Of a DNA stretch of 64,000 bases, positions 26,713-34,744 are shown piece by piece. Where the stretch lies: NCBI RefSeq assembly GCF_042654245.1, contig NZ_JBHSGI010000002.1, forward strand, positions 620,001 to 684,000. Direction: 5' to 3'. The translations under genes were made by a program, and so were the position numbers. The DNA comes from Seohaeicola_A nanhaiensis (GTDB taxonomy: Bacteria; Pseudomonadota; Alphaproteobacteria; Rhodobacterales; Rhodobacteraceae). Position 1 is the first letter of the stretch, and each line of letters begins with the position of its first letter. The notes beneath the pieces were generated by a model, which saw nothing but the letters and a program-made list of their open reading frames with translations, ran no database searches and was not told where the DNA came from.

Positions 26713-27873
26713 TTATTTCTCCTTCCTCACCTCACGGACGCTCAAGGGCCTGGCAGTCGCGTAAGATGCATGCTCCGCCGCCCAGATATCGTGAATGAGG
26801 CCGATTTCTTCTTCTGAAATCAAGGTTTGTCCGGTTTCTTCCTCCAGTGTCCGCAGTTTGGCGAGGATTTCAGCCCGCGTCTGGAAGGTGAACGGTCCGG
26901 GGATGAAGGTGCCGCCGTCCGTGATTGTGATCCGCCCGTCACGCCGCCGCGCCTGACGGCGCTCGGGGTCATTGCGGATGGTGACAAGCCAGTCACGGAA
27001 GTCGAGCAAGGGTCCGAACTCAGTGTAGCCATACTCGACAAAGCCCTCCAAGCTGCGATCCTTCTCGACCACCGTGCAAGTCCAGCAACCAAAGCGCGAG
27101 GAAGTGGTGCCGCAGGACGGGGCATCCTCTTTGGACGTGACCACGGGGCACTCGCCGCCGCTGGCCTCGCGGTAAAGACCGATCAGCTTGAGGTGCGAGC
27201 CGCCCCAAGGGGGTTCATGGAGAGCCAGAAACTCCCAGACATCATCGGTGTGCAGCTCGACAATAGGCCGGAAGACCATGCAGCCGACCAAGTCGTTATG
27301 CTTGTTCAGGCGTTCGCCGTTGTCGTAGCGGCCAACCGAAGCCGCGCGCGTCGCGCTTTCCGAGCGGCGCACGCCAAGGAGCAGGATTACCTGTCCGGCC
27401 TCATCCACCTTGCTCTTGATGTAGCGGCTGGTCGGCAGAATTTTCATCCGGTCCGTGCACCAACGGAAAGAGCGGTTTGGCGACGGATAACCGCGACCGA
27501 TTAAATTCACCCAGAATGACTGATCGGGCGCAGGCCGAGTGATTTTGGTGAGAACAGGCAAGCCGAAAGCAATGGCGGCGTTTTCGATCTCCTGAACGCT
27601 GTCTATTATATGCTGAACGACAAGCGGGCTTTCGACCAGTGTATCATTGGCAACAATATGGACGGGGCGATTTCTTTCGCTTGGTGGCAAGCCCATGAGC
27701 ATTTCAATAACGAGATGCGCAACAAGGGTGCTGTCTTTGCCGCCCGAATAGCCAATAATCCAAGGGTAATTGTGATCCTGGCGATACTCGTCAAGAAGCT
27801 CTGCCCTGATCGTTCTGAAGGCTAACGCGCTGTCCGCTTCCATTAATGTCGCGACTGCGCCGTTCAGTGTCAT
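26713..27873 (-). CDS. dndC: DNA phosphorothioation protein DndC
   Basis: The 386-residue protein belongs to the PAPS-reductase/ATP-pyrophosphatase superfamily. The PP-loop SGGKDST is at 43-49. Cys139 (FRWCTDRMK) and the cluster Cys254, Cys263 and Cys266 in SCGTTSSRFGCWTCTVVEKD are the DndC iron-sulfur and sulfur-transfer residues; GVRRSESATRA is also typical. DndC activates the DNA backbone for sulfur insertion, with sulfur from a cysteine desulfurase (DndA or host IscS). It is shorter than many DndC proteins. It is the first gene of the operon, with ggagag just before the ATG. No dndA or dndB is nearby. Confidence 0.9.
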   Translation of the reverse strand: MTLNGAVATLMEADSALAFRTIRAELLDEYRQDHNYPWIIGYSGGKDSTLVAHLVIEMLMGLPPSERNRPVHIVANDTLVESPLVVQHIIDSVQEIENAAIAFGLPVLTKITRPAPDQSFWVNLIGRGYPSPNRSFRWCTDRMKILPTSRYIKSKVDEAGQVILLLGVRRSESATRAASVGRYDNGERLNKHNDLVGCMVFRPIVELHTDDVWEFLALHEPPWGGSHLKLIGLYREASGGECPVVTSKEDAPSCGTTSSRFGCWTCTVVEKDRSLEGFVEYGYTEFGPLLDFRDWLVTIRNDPERRQARRRDGRITITDGGTFIPGPFTFQTRAEILAKLRTLEEETGQTLISEEEIGLIHDIWAAEHASYATARPLSVREVRKEK

Positions 27874-28042
27874 CTCTCCAACGCCCTAAAATTTGTTCTT
27901 GCGGCTTGTGTAGCAGCACGCCCCGCAAGATGTAAATTGCGGATCGTCCGATGGAGCCGTCCTCCGCTCGAGCGTCCTTCAGTCAGTCAAGATGCGCTGC
28001 CGGTCATATGAGCTGATTACCTTGGGTCACTTTTCGACACTC

Positions 28043-28093
28043 ATCTCTGAAGAGAGAGTAAGTCTCTAGGAAGAGACAGGACCTGAGAGACTT
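28043..28093 (-). promoter_or_regulatory. Inverted-repeat cluster upstream of dndC
   Basis: In the 247 bases between dndC and the recombinase gene, an AGAGAC/GTCTCT motif repeats. AAGTCTCT (28060-28067) pairs with AGAGACTT (28086-28093), and inside it GTCTCT (28062-28067) pairs with AGAGAC (28072-28077). A further TCTCTGAAGAGAGA palindrome lies at 28044-28057. This could be an operator for dndC, or a recombinase-binding site. No DndB-type repressor is present. Confidence 0.45.
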
Positions 28094-28120
28094 GAGCCAA
28101 TGTTTTTTTATAGAACCTTT

Positions 28121-29173
28121 TCAGCGCTTATTAGTGCCACGATGCGCGGAAGGAGAGACAACTAAACCTCTCATCAGTTCGCCCTGCCGGTCGCGTGAGA
28201 CGGGGATATAGCTGTCGATGGTCGTGGCCATGTGTTCGTGCCCCATGTTCATCGACCAGGCTTTGAACTGTTCCCGCGTGCCGCACAGGGCGTCGCCGTA
28301 GCGGGCGAGGGTTTTGCGAAAGGCGTGGGGCGTGAACTGGGGCAGCTGAACCCGTGCGAAGGCTTCGCGGATGATAAAGTTGAGCTTTCCGCTGTTGGCG
28401 TAGCCGGTGCGGGCGAAGCCGGTGCGCTCAAACCTGCCGTCCTTGCAGGTTATCTCGATCTTGGGGAACAGCGCTTCGGTGTCGCCGAAAAATTCGACCT
28501 CGCGCAGGTAGGTCACCCATTGCTCGAAACACTCCCGATAGCTGGGGTCCACCGGAAGAAACCACGTGTCGATTGGCTTGCCGTTTTTGGTGGCCACTTC
28601 GCGCGGGTCTTGGAAGATGTGCCCATCAAACAGGTTGACATGCTTGAGCATGAGGGTTGCGACGGCACCAACGCGCGCGCCGGTGAGCATGAAGAAGGCA
28701 AACAGCGCCTTGTCGCGCCGCTCGTATTTGTCGCCCTGCGGCATGGCCTGAAAGGCGTGGAAGGCCTGCTCCATAGAAGGATAAGGCACGGGCCGCGCCG
28801 AATGGGCGATGCGCGCGCCTTTCAGGGTGTTGTTGAAGTATTCGGCGTCGGAATAGCGGACCCGGGATTTGAAACCGGGCTGATCCGCCAGCCAGAGGAT
28901 GAAGCCTTTGACCTGCGCCAAGGTGGCGTCGATGGTCGCCGGGCTGAGCGGTTTCCGGGTCTTCTGGCTGCGCGCCTTGGACAGATGCGCCTTGAACCGT
29001 TCGCCCCAGCCGCGATTGAACTGCTTGAAGTCCTTTCCGCCCAGCGCCAGTTCGAAGTCGGAGAGGGCCGCTGCGACCTTGTCGAGCGTCTTCTCGTCCC
29101 GCCCTCGGGCCTGAACCAGATACTTCAGATAGCGGTGCTTCATGCGTGTGTTTGAGACTGTAGTTTTGGCCAT
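28121..29173 (-). CDS. Tyrosine recombinase/integrase
   Basis: The 350-residue protein has a SAM-like N-terminal core-binding domain (to about residue 125) and a catalytic domain with Arg in MLTGARVGAV, HAFRKTLARYG (His-x-x-Arg), the second His in MGHEHMATT and the nucleophile Tyr in IDSYIPVS. All key residues are present, so it is likely active. It is followed in the same direction, 5' side, by two small HTH genes, as in integrase-excisionase modules. It is the second integrase of the island and may belong to a nested element. Confidence 0.85.
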   Translation of the reverse strand: MAKTTVSNTRMKHRYLKYLVQARGRDEKTLDKVAAALSDFELALGGKDFKQFNRGWGERFKAHLSKARSQKTRKPLSPATIDATLAQVKGFILWLADQPGFKSRVRYSDAEYFNNTLKGARIAHSARPVPYPSMEQAFHAFQAMPQGDKYERRDKALFAFFMLTGARVGAVATLMLKHVNLFDGHIFQDPREVATKNGKPIDTWFLPVDPSYRECFEQWVTYLREVEFFGDTEALFPKIEITCKDGRFERTGFARTGYANSGKLNFIIREAFARVQLPQFTPHAFRKTLARYGDALCGTREQFKAWSMNMGHEHMATTIDSYIPVSRDRQGELMRGLVVSPSAHRGTNKR

Positions 29174-29224
29174 TATCCCGGCCCCCTCTGATGTGATCGT
29201 TTAAGTTGACGTTGCGGGGTTCGC

Positions 29225-29650
29225 TTAGGCGTGTTCCTGCATGTTGGTGGCGAAACCGAATTTCACCCCCCATTTCCGCAAATCCTGCCGGCCGATGATG
29301 CGACGGGCCATGCCCTCGCAGGTCGGGCAGATCGCCATGATGCGCACCCGAGAGGTGTCCATATGCTCGAAATCCACAAGGCCCGCCTGCGGCTGGCGCG
29401 GGGCTTTGCAGCCGAGGCAAAAGACTTCCAGCGGCTTGAGCTTGGTCGTTTTGCGGGCAAGGCGGTCAGCGTGGAATTGCTTGAAGTCGCAGCCCCGGAC
29501 GATGAACGGCCGCGCGTCTTTGAAACAGGGCAGGCCATCCTTGCACCAGCGGCGCACTGTACCGATGGTCACGCCCAGAATGTCCGCCAGTTCGGCCAGG
29601 GTGTAGGTGCGGTGCACCTTGACCCGGCGGGCATTGACACGCCGGGCCAT
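29225..29650 (-). CDS. HTH and zinc-finger DNA-binding protein
   Basis: The 141-residue protein has an N-terminal MerR-like helix-turn-helix: YTLAELADILGVTIGTVRRW then CKDGLP. A C-terminal Cys pair set, FCLGCKAPRQPQ and ICPTCEGMA, should bind zinc. Proteins like this occur beside integrases in proteobacterial islands and probably act as excisionase or regulator. Its ATG overlaps the stop of the next upstream small gene by one base, so the pair is co-translated. Confidence 0.7.
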   Translation of the reverse strand: MARRVNARRVKVHRTYTLAELADILGVTIGTVRRWCKDGLPCFKDARPFIVRGCDFKQFHADRLARKTTKLKPLEVFCLGCKAPRQPQAGLVDFEHMDTSRVRIMAICPTCEGMARRIIGRQDLRKWGVKFGFATNMQEHA

Positions 29651-29862
29651 CAGCCGTTCGCCCCTTTGCGGGGATCAACCCGGTTCGCCTCCGCCCAGGC
29701 GTTCAGGTCCGCGCCGCGATAGACGATCTTGCGGCCGAGTTTGTAGAAGGCCGGGCCGGTCCGCTTGTGCCGCCATTGGGCCAGCTTGTCGCGGTCGCCG
29801 ATGATCTCAAGTTCTGGGTCGCCGAGGACGTAGTTGCGGTTTTGGTCGAAGAGGTTTGTCAT
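29650..29862 (-). CDS. Small HTH protein (excisionase/AlpA-like)
   Basis: The 70-residue protein resembles the HTH_17/AlpA type: ELEIIGDRDKLAQWRHKRTG, PAFYKLGRKIVYRGADLNAW. The GPAFYKLG-R-VYR pattern is typical of excisionases and AlpA-like activators that bind att DNA or integrase promoters. It starts the three-gene module with the zinc-finger HTH gene and the tyrosine recombinase. Confidence 0.75.
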   Translation of the reverse strand: MTNLFDQNRNYVLGDPELEIIGDRDKLAQWRHKRTGPAFYKLGRKIVYRGADLNAWAEANRVDPRKGANG

Positions 29863-30007
29863 GTGTCGATTTCCGTCTTTTGCAGTGCGGTTGCAGGTGA
29901 CGGACTTCGATCACATTGGGACTGATCGGTAAAAATGGAGATTGGTGCGTGCGAAAAGGTCTTATTGCCCGGGGCTTTTGGCGCGAGCTCCTATGTCAAA
30001 ACAGGCT

Positions 30008-30778
30008 TTAGTGCCCGAGCGATATCCCACGGGGGAGGGTGCCGGGATACTGACTTTTCGGGCGGACAAGATCGGCCTCGGTCAATTGGTTCAACGCCCA
30101 AGACGCCGGGCCTCGGACCCGCGTTTCAATCTGAAGCGTGGAAAAAACCGCTTTGAGTGCGCGACTGTAAGCGGTGGACGGATCGCCCGTTATACCGGAC
30201 GTCCCCAGGGTCGGGAAACGGCCAGTATGGGAGGAATAGAGCCGCGCCAGATGCAAAGCTATCACCCGCGCATAGTGATCGGGGGCGCGGCCTTTTAGGT
30301 TCCAGAACTTTTCCTGCTGATTTTTTAACTCTGTCAGACGATCTGCGAGTGCGGCCTGATAGTCCGCGAGAACCGGACCGAGGATGTTGAAACCACCTGA
30401 ATCGGCGATGTTTTTCCTTACCAAATCTACTGGATTTCGAATGAATGCGCGCGGTGCGTTTCGAAACAACTTGTAGTCAATGTTTACACGCATTCTGACG
30501 GCTTCAACGCTGCTATCCGCTTGGCTTGCGGCGACGCCAAGAAGTCCCTGAAGCGCAAGCAGATGCCTTAGGAGGTCCTTGACCAGTTTCAGTTCTGCCT
30601 GAAAAGACGCCTTGCTGTCATGCTCATTGGGGGGCTGATACTCGAATGGGCCGGACTGGCCCAACAAGGTCTGCATCGGGCGCTGATAATCTCGGACGCC
30701 TGCTTCACCCAGCATGACCTCTACAATCTGGTGAAGCTGCTCTTCCACTTCTTCGCGATTGACCAAGAAAGGATGCAT
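30008..30778 (-). CDS. Island protein of unknown function
   Basis: The 256-residue product starts MHPFLVNREEVEEQLHQIVE. It is mainly helical with no signal peptide or membrane segment. Motifs worth noting: FIRNPVDLVRKNIADSGGFN and RVIALHLARLYSSHTGRFPT near the end, where a P4-type islet might have replication or cargo functions. I do not recognise the family. It lies 94 bases past the stop of the tRNA-proximal integrase, on the same strand. Coding is supported by length and frame consistency. Confidence 0.5.
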   Translation of the reverse strand: MHPFLVNREEVEEQLHQIVEVMLGEAGVRDYQRPMQTLLGQSGPFEYQPPNEHDSKASFQAELKLVKDLLRHLLALQGLLGVAASQADSSVEAVRMRVNIDYKLFRNAPRAFIRNPVDLVRKNIADSGGFNILGPVLADYQAALADRLTELKNQQEKFWNLKGRAPDHYARVIALHLARLYSSHTGRFPTLGTSGITGDPSTAYSRALKAVFSTLQIETRVRGPASWALNQLTEADLVRPKSQYPGTLPRGISLGH

Positions 30779-30871
30779 AAAGGCAGGGTGGCACGCACCT
30801 TTTCGCGGGGCAAGGGCGATGATGGGGTAGGACTGCCGCTCAAAAGGTCAGCCGCAACCGACCTTTCTGCA

Positions 30872-32083
30872 TTAATTTCCTTTGTTTTCGGCCAGAATAA
30901 TCACTTTGCCCGAATTGCCGGTGACAAAATTCGACCACCGCTCCATCAGGCCGCGCCGCTTTTCCAGCAAGTCCGAGCGCGCATACGCTCGTTCCACGTC
31001 CGAACCGATTCGGTGCGACAGGCTCATTTCGGCGACCTCGCGCGGCGCGTTGGCGACTTCGGAGGCCCAATCCCGGAAGGTGCTGCGGAACCCGTGAACC
31101 GTCACGCCTTCGACGCTCATCCTCCGCAAGAGCATGAGCATGGCCATGTTGGACAACGGTTTGTGGCGCTTCTGACCTTCGAAGACGTAGTCGGACTGCA
31201 TTGCGCGCAGCGGTTCGATGATCGCCCGCATGGCGTCTGTCAGGGGCACCTTGTGATCCTCGCCAGTCTTCATCCGTTCTGCTGGGCAAGTCCAGACGCG
31301 CGCGTCGGCGTCGATCTCTGCCCAGCGCATTCCCAGAACCTCGTTTGTGCGCGAGCCTGTCAGGCAGGTAAGCATCAGCGCCTTTGCCGCCATCGCGTCA
31401 CGGGTCGCTAGATCGGCAAAGAAGGCGGGCACGTCCTGCCAGCGCATCGCCGCATGGTGCTTGGGTTTTTTTGTCACCTTGGGCAGCACCTTGCCGTCCT
31501 TGATCTCGGTCACCGGGTTCTCGCCAGAGCGGAAGCCCTTGGACTTGGCTACGTCCAGAACCGTCTTGATCCTCTGGGCCAGCCGCGTTGCCGTTTCATG
31601 CTTCTCGGTCCAGATCGGCGACAGGCACATCAGCACTTCGGGCTGTCCAATGCTGTCCACCGGCATCCGGCCGATCTTGGGGAAGGCATAGTCGCGCAGG
31701 GTGTTGATCCATTGCGCGCCGTGCTTGGCGTTCTTCCATGTCGGCAGGCGGTCGATGTGCACCTGTTCTGCGATCTCGGCGAAGGTCGGTATTTCCTGCC
31801 GGGCGTTGAATCGGGGGTTCAGGCCCTGCTTGGCCATCCGGCGATACTCCAAGGCCCGTTCGCGCGCCTGATGCAGAGTGACGATATCCGCGCCGCCCAG
31901 GCCAAAGTCGGTGCGCAGGGGTGCGCCCATACGGTTCTTCTGGCCCTTGACCACAACGCGCACAATCCAGCGCCGCGCGCCGGAGGGATCAACCACCAGA
32001 TACAGGCCGTTCCCGTCGCCGTGGCGTCCGGGTCCGGCGTTCTCGACCAGCTTCTTCGTCAGCTTTCCCGTAAGCGTTGCCAT
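30872..32083 (-). CDS. tRNA-associated tyrosine integrase (P4 type, DUF4102)
   Basis: I start at ATG 32083 (MATLTGKLTKKLVENAGPGR), 24 bases inside the longest frame. The 403-residue protein has the DUF4102 arm-binding domain (GDGNGLYLVVDPSGARRWIV), a core-binding region (YAFPKIGRMPVDSIGQPEVL), and a catalytic domain with Arg in CLTGSRTNEVLGMRW, HGFRSTFRDWA, LSHRIGSDVERAYARSD containing the second His and Tyr. It starts about 150 bases from the 3' end of tRNA-Ser, the usual place for the enzyme that recombined at that tRNA. It likely catalyses integration and excision of the whole island. Confidence 0.9.
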   Translation of the reverse strand: MATLTGKLTKKLVENAGPGRHGDGNGLYLVVDPSGARRWIVRVVVKGQKNRMGAPLRTDFGLGGADIVTLHQARERALEYRRMAKQGLNPRFNARQEIPTFAEIAEQVHIDRLPTWKNAKHGAQWINTLRDYAFPKIGRMPVDSIGQPEVLMCLSPIWTEKHETATRLAQRIKTVLDVAKSKGFRSGENPVTEIKDGKVLPKVTKKPKHHAAMRWQDVPAFFADLATRDAMAAKALMLTCLTGSRTNEVLGMRWAEIDADARVWTCPAERMKTGEDHKVPLTDAMRAIIEPLRAMQSDYVFEGQKRHKPLSNMAMLMLLRRMSVEGVTVHGFRSTFRDWASEVANAPREVAEMSLSHRIGSDVERAYARSDLLEKRRGLMERWSNFVTGNSGKVIILAENKGN

Positions 32084-32232
32084 GTTAGATACCACATTCC
32101 ATACCACTCAACGTAAGAATATGGGCACCATCGAAAGAACGCCAGTGCAAACGGCTTGAGGCCAAAACGCCAGTAAAACAAGGCAAGTTCGCCGCTTTGT
32201 GGGGTTGCGTGAAGTCTGGTAAAATCGGGGTC

Positions 32233-32246
32233 TGGCGGAGAGGAAG
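32233..32246 (+). repeat. tRNA-proximal att half-site
   Basis: TGGCGGAGAGGAAG, the plus-strand view of the 3' end of tRNA-Ser with CCA. It is identical and parallel to the copy at 21216, as expected for the two ends left after site-specific integration. Confidence 0.7.
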
Positions 32247-32322
32247 GGATTCGAACCCTCGAGACGGTTCCCCGCCTACACACTTTCCAGGCGTGCGCCT
32301 TCGACCACTCGGCCACCTCTCC
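32233..32322 (-). tRNA. tRNA-Ser(GGA)
   Basis: Read on the minus strand, the gene starts GGAGAGGTGGCCGAGTGGTC and ends CCTCTCC-G-CCA. The acceptor stem pairs perfectly. The anticodon stem CACGC/GTGTG holds the loop CTGGAAA, so the anticodon is GGA, serine. The long variable arm (AGGCGGGGAACCGTCTC) is typical of class II tRNAs, and GGTTCGAATCC forms the T arm. The CCA end is encoded. Its last bases serve as the integration site of the island. Confidence 0.95.
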
Positions 32323-32745
32323 GCCGGCGGGGATATCGGAAAGCGGGGGGCGGGCGCAAGAGGGATACGCTTTTTGGATGCAAATCTGTGAAGGTCGTCT
32401 GTCCCCGAAGTCCGCGCAGGCTGGAGGGTGGTCTCTGAGCAAATGGATAAGCGACGCTCGGGCGGGGCGAAACCTGCTGCTCAGCATAAAGCCTTGCAGC
32501 CCGTTGCCCTTTCAAGGTCTAACCGGGGATCATCCGCTTGGAGAGGATCAACCGCGCTTCCCTTTGTCGTTCTGTAGCACGGAATTGCATCCTCCCAGAG
32601 AAAGTTGGAGAGGAGTAACTGAAGAACCGAGAAGTTCTTTTTCTTAAATGGAAACAAGCCGACTTCGGCGTTACGGCTACCAACCGGACAAGCTGTCGGA
32701 TAGGCTGACGGTATATGTTCCAAACGCTCGGCGGCACGAAGCGTC
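32323..32745. other. Intergenic region, no gene seen
   Basis: This stretch should hold the tRNA-Ser promoter on the minus strand and the promoter of the XRE-cupin gene on the plus strand. At 32622-32639 AAGAAC and GTTCTT form a weak stem followed by TTTCTT, a possible minor terminator. Frames here have no motif or good start. Confidence 0.35.
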
Positions 32746-33372
32746 ATGCCAGATCTATCAAAACTGCGCGAATTGCTCGGCGGCGGGCCAGTGGGCGCGA
32801 CGCAGGAGGGTGTCGACCCAGCCTCTGCACGCTTCGATATCGGCGCACGTCTAAAGACGCTGAGGGCCGAAGCCAATCTGTCTCTCTCCGGCTTGGCAAA
32901 AGCCTCGGGTGTGTCGAAATCGAACGTCTCCAAGATAGAGAACGGCCTGATCTCTCCCACGTTTGAAATGATGGAGAAAATCGCGCAGGGCCTCGGCCTT
33001 CCCACCTCCGTCCTGCTGTCCAGTGGCACCCCAGGTCAGATCGGCCTTTCCTTGACGAGGACCGGACAGGGGATCGAGATGGACGACGCCCAATACCGGT
33101 TCCAGTTTCTGTTCTCCGAATTGCAGAACCGGCGCATGGTGCCTTTCGTCACGACCGTGACCTCCGACGGCAGGAGCAACAAGGCCCCGGCCGCGCACAA
33201 GGGCGAAGAGTTCTTCTATGTCCTGGCGGGAGCGGTGGACTTTACGTGTGGCGAAAATGAGCGGATTGCGATGGGGCCTGGCGACGCAGTCTATTTCGAC
33301 AGCAACAAGCCGCACCTGGTGGTGAACCGAACTTCGGAACTGTCAAAGCTGCTCTGGGTCTGGCTGGAGTAA
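32746..33372 (+). CDS. XRE-family regulator with cupin domain
   Basis: The 208-residue protein has an HTH_3 domain at about 35-90 (LKTLRAEANLSLSGLAKASG, then VSKSNVSKIENGLISPTFEM) and a C-terminal cupin domain at about 130-205 (KGEEFFYVLAGAVDFTCGEN, then GPGDAVYFDSNKPH). This architecture senses a small ligand with the cupin and represses or activates amino-acid or polyamine catabolism. It faces the end of the large catabolic operon with a gap of 13 bases tail to tail, so it is a candidate regulator of that locus. Confidence 0.85.
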   Translation: MPDLSKLRELLGGGPVGATQEGVDPASARFDIGARLKTLRAEANLSLSGLAKASGVSKSNVSKIENGLISPTFEMMEKIAQGLGLPTSVLLSSGTPGQIGLSLTRTGQGIEMDDAQYRFQFLFSELQNRRMVPFVTTVTSDGRSNKAPAAHKGEEFFYVLAGAVDFTCGENERIAMGPGDAVYFDSNKPHLVVNRTSELSKLLWVWLE

Positions 33373-33385
33373 GCGCAGTTTTGTA

Positions 33386-34708
33386 TTAATTCGGCATCTC
33401 GTGCAGCACCTGGGTCGCAACCTCGATTGTCCGATCCACGTCCGCCTGTGTGTGAGCCGTGCAACTGAGGTTGTGCAGGATCTTGTTGCCCGTGAAGAAG
33501 ATTCCGTGTTCGCGCATCCCGGCCGCGAAGGTCGAGTATTTTGCCAGATCGGCCGTGGCACAGAAGGCGCGGTAACCGTCAATCCGTTCCAGATCAGTAA
33601 AGACCGGATGGAACATCGACCCGGCATTCTGCACCACCATGTTTTGCCCGGCATCGCGCGCGGCTGCGTTCAGCCGCTCGGTCATCTGATTGCCGATAGC
33701 GGTCAGCTTGCGGAAACCGGCATTGTTATCCCGCGTCATTTCTTCAAGCATGACCTTCACCGCATAAAGTCCCAGTCGCGGCGCATTCTGACTTCCGTAA
33801 TGCAGCACCTTGCCATACTCGATGCTGTCCATGACATGTGATGGCCCTGCGATCGCGGCGACTGGAAATCCCTGACCCAATGCCTTGCCGTAGGTCACGA
33901 TATCGGGCCGAAGCGCATAGAGTTCCGCCGCGCCACCGGGCGCCAGGCGGAAGCCGGTCACGGTTTCATCCAGATAAAACAGCACGTCATACTGGCGGCA
34001 CAGGTCCTGCACCTGTTTAAGGTAGCCGGGCTTCGGAGGGATGACGCCCATGTTGGACATCACCCCTTCCATCATGACACAGGCGATCTCATGAGCGCTG
34101 CGCTTCAGCACCCGTTCCAGAGCGTCGATGTCGTTCCAGACGGCCACCAATGTGTCTTCCCAGGACCCCGGGGTCAGTCCCGAACTGTCGGGAATGCGGA
34201 CGGGATCGTTCGGATGCCCCAGCGTGGTCACCGGCTGCGGGTTCGAGCTGACCAGAAGCCCATCGTACCAGCCGTGATAGTGGCCTTCGAATTTCAGCAC
34301 CTTGCGCTTGCCCGTCAGTCCGCGCGCCATGCGCACGGCAGTCATGCAGGCCTCGGTCCCGGTATTCGCAAAGCGAACCTTGTCCACGTGATCCAGCATG
34401 CCGACCATCATTTCAGCCACCTCCACCTCGATCTCGAGCGCGGTGGCGAAGTGGGTGCCGTTTTCCACCTCGCTGCGGATCACCTCGACAATACGCGGGT
34501 GGGCGTGGCCGAGCGGCAGGCAGCCGAAAGACAGTTGCCAATCGATGAATTCGTTCCCGTCCACATCCCACATGCGCGCGCCCTTGCCTTTACGGAAGTA
34601 GGCCGGATGCGGGCTGTAATTCAGCGGTCCCCGCGAGGCGGAGGAACATCCTTCGACCAGAACTTTCATGGCGCGGTCGAAGAACTGGGCAGAGGCGTCG
34701 GTTTTCAT
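33386..34708 (-). CDS. Class III aminotransferase, glutamate-1-semialdehyde aminomutase-like
   Basis: The 440-residue PLP enzyme resembles HemL-type class III proteins: SRGPLNYSPHPAYFRKGKGA at the start, VRFANTGTEACMTAVRMAR binding cofactor phosphate, FEGHYHGWYD, LFYLDETVTGFRLAPGGA (PLP-binding Asp), and the Schiff-base Lys in TYGKALGQGFPVAA. The surroundings are catabolic, not tetrapyrrole synthesis, so it more likely transaminates or shifts an amino group of the imported compound. It is the last gene of the minus-strand transport operon; a 36-base gap separates it from the gene before. Confidence 0.8.
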   Translation of the reverse strand: MKTDASAQFFDRAMKVLVEGCSSASRGPLNYSPHPAYFRKGKGARMWDVDGNEFIDWQLSFGCLPLGHAHPRIVEVIRSEVENGTHFATALEIEVEVAEMMVGMLDHVDKVRFANTGTEACMTAVRMARGLTGKRKVLKFEGHYHGWYDGLLVSSNPQPVTTLGHPNDPVRIPDSSGLTPGSWEDTLVAVWNDIDALERVLKRSAHEIACVMMEGVMSNMGVIPPKPGYLKQVQDLCRQYDVLFYLDETVTGFRLAPGGAAELYALRPDIVTYGKALGQGFPVAAIAGPSHVMDSIEYGKVLHYGSQNAPRLGLYAVKVMLEEMTRDNNAGFRKLTAIGNQMTERLNAAARDAGQNMVVQNAGSMFHPVFTDLERIDGYRAFCATADLAKYSTFAAGMREHGIFFTGNKILHNLSCTAHTQADVDRTIEVATQVLHEMPN

Positions 34709-34744
34709 GGCTGATGTCTCATTCGGTTGAACATGAAGGGGGGA

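Larger units (their letters stand above)
21216..32246. mobile_element. Integrative genomic island in tRNA-Ser(GGA) carrying a Dnd-like system
   Basis: The 14-bp sequence TGGCGGAGAGGAAG occurs at 21216-21229 and, in the same orientation, at 32233-32246. There it is the 3' end of tRNA-Ser with the encoded CCA. A tyrosine integrase starts about 150 bases from the tRNA end. This is the classic layout of an island inserted in a tRNA 3' end, with the tRNA kept intact on one side. The 11-kb interior holds a membrane-tethered methyltransferase, the dnd-like operon, a second tyrosine recombinase, two HTH proteins and one unknown protein. Boundaries are inferred from the repeat. Confidence 0.75.
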
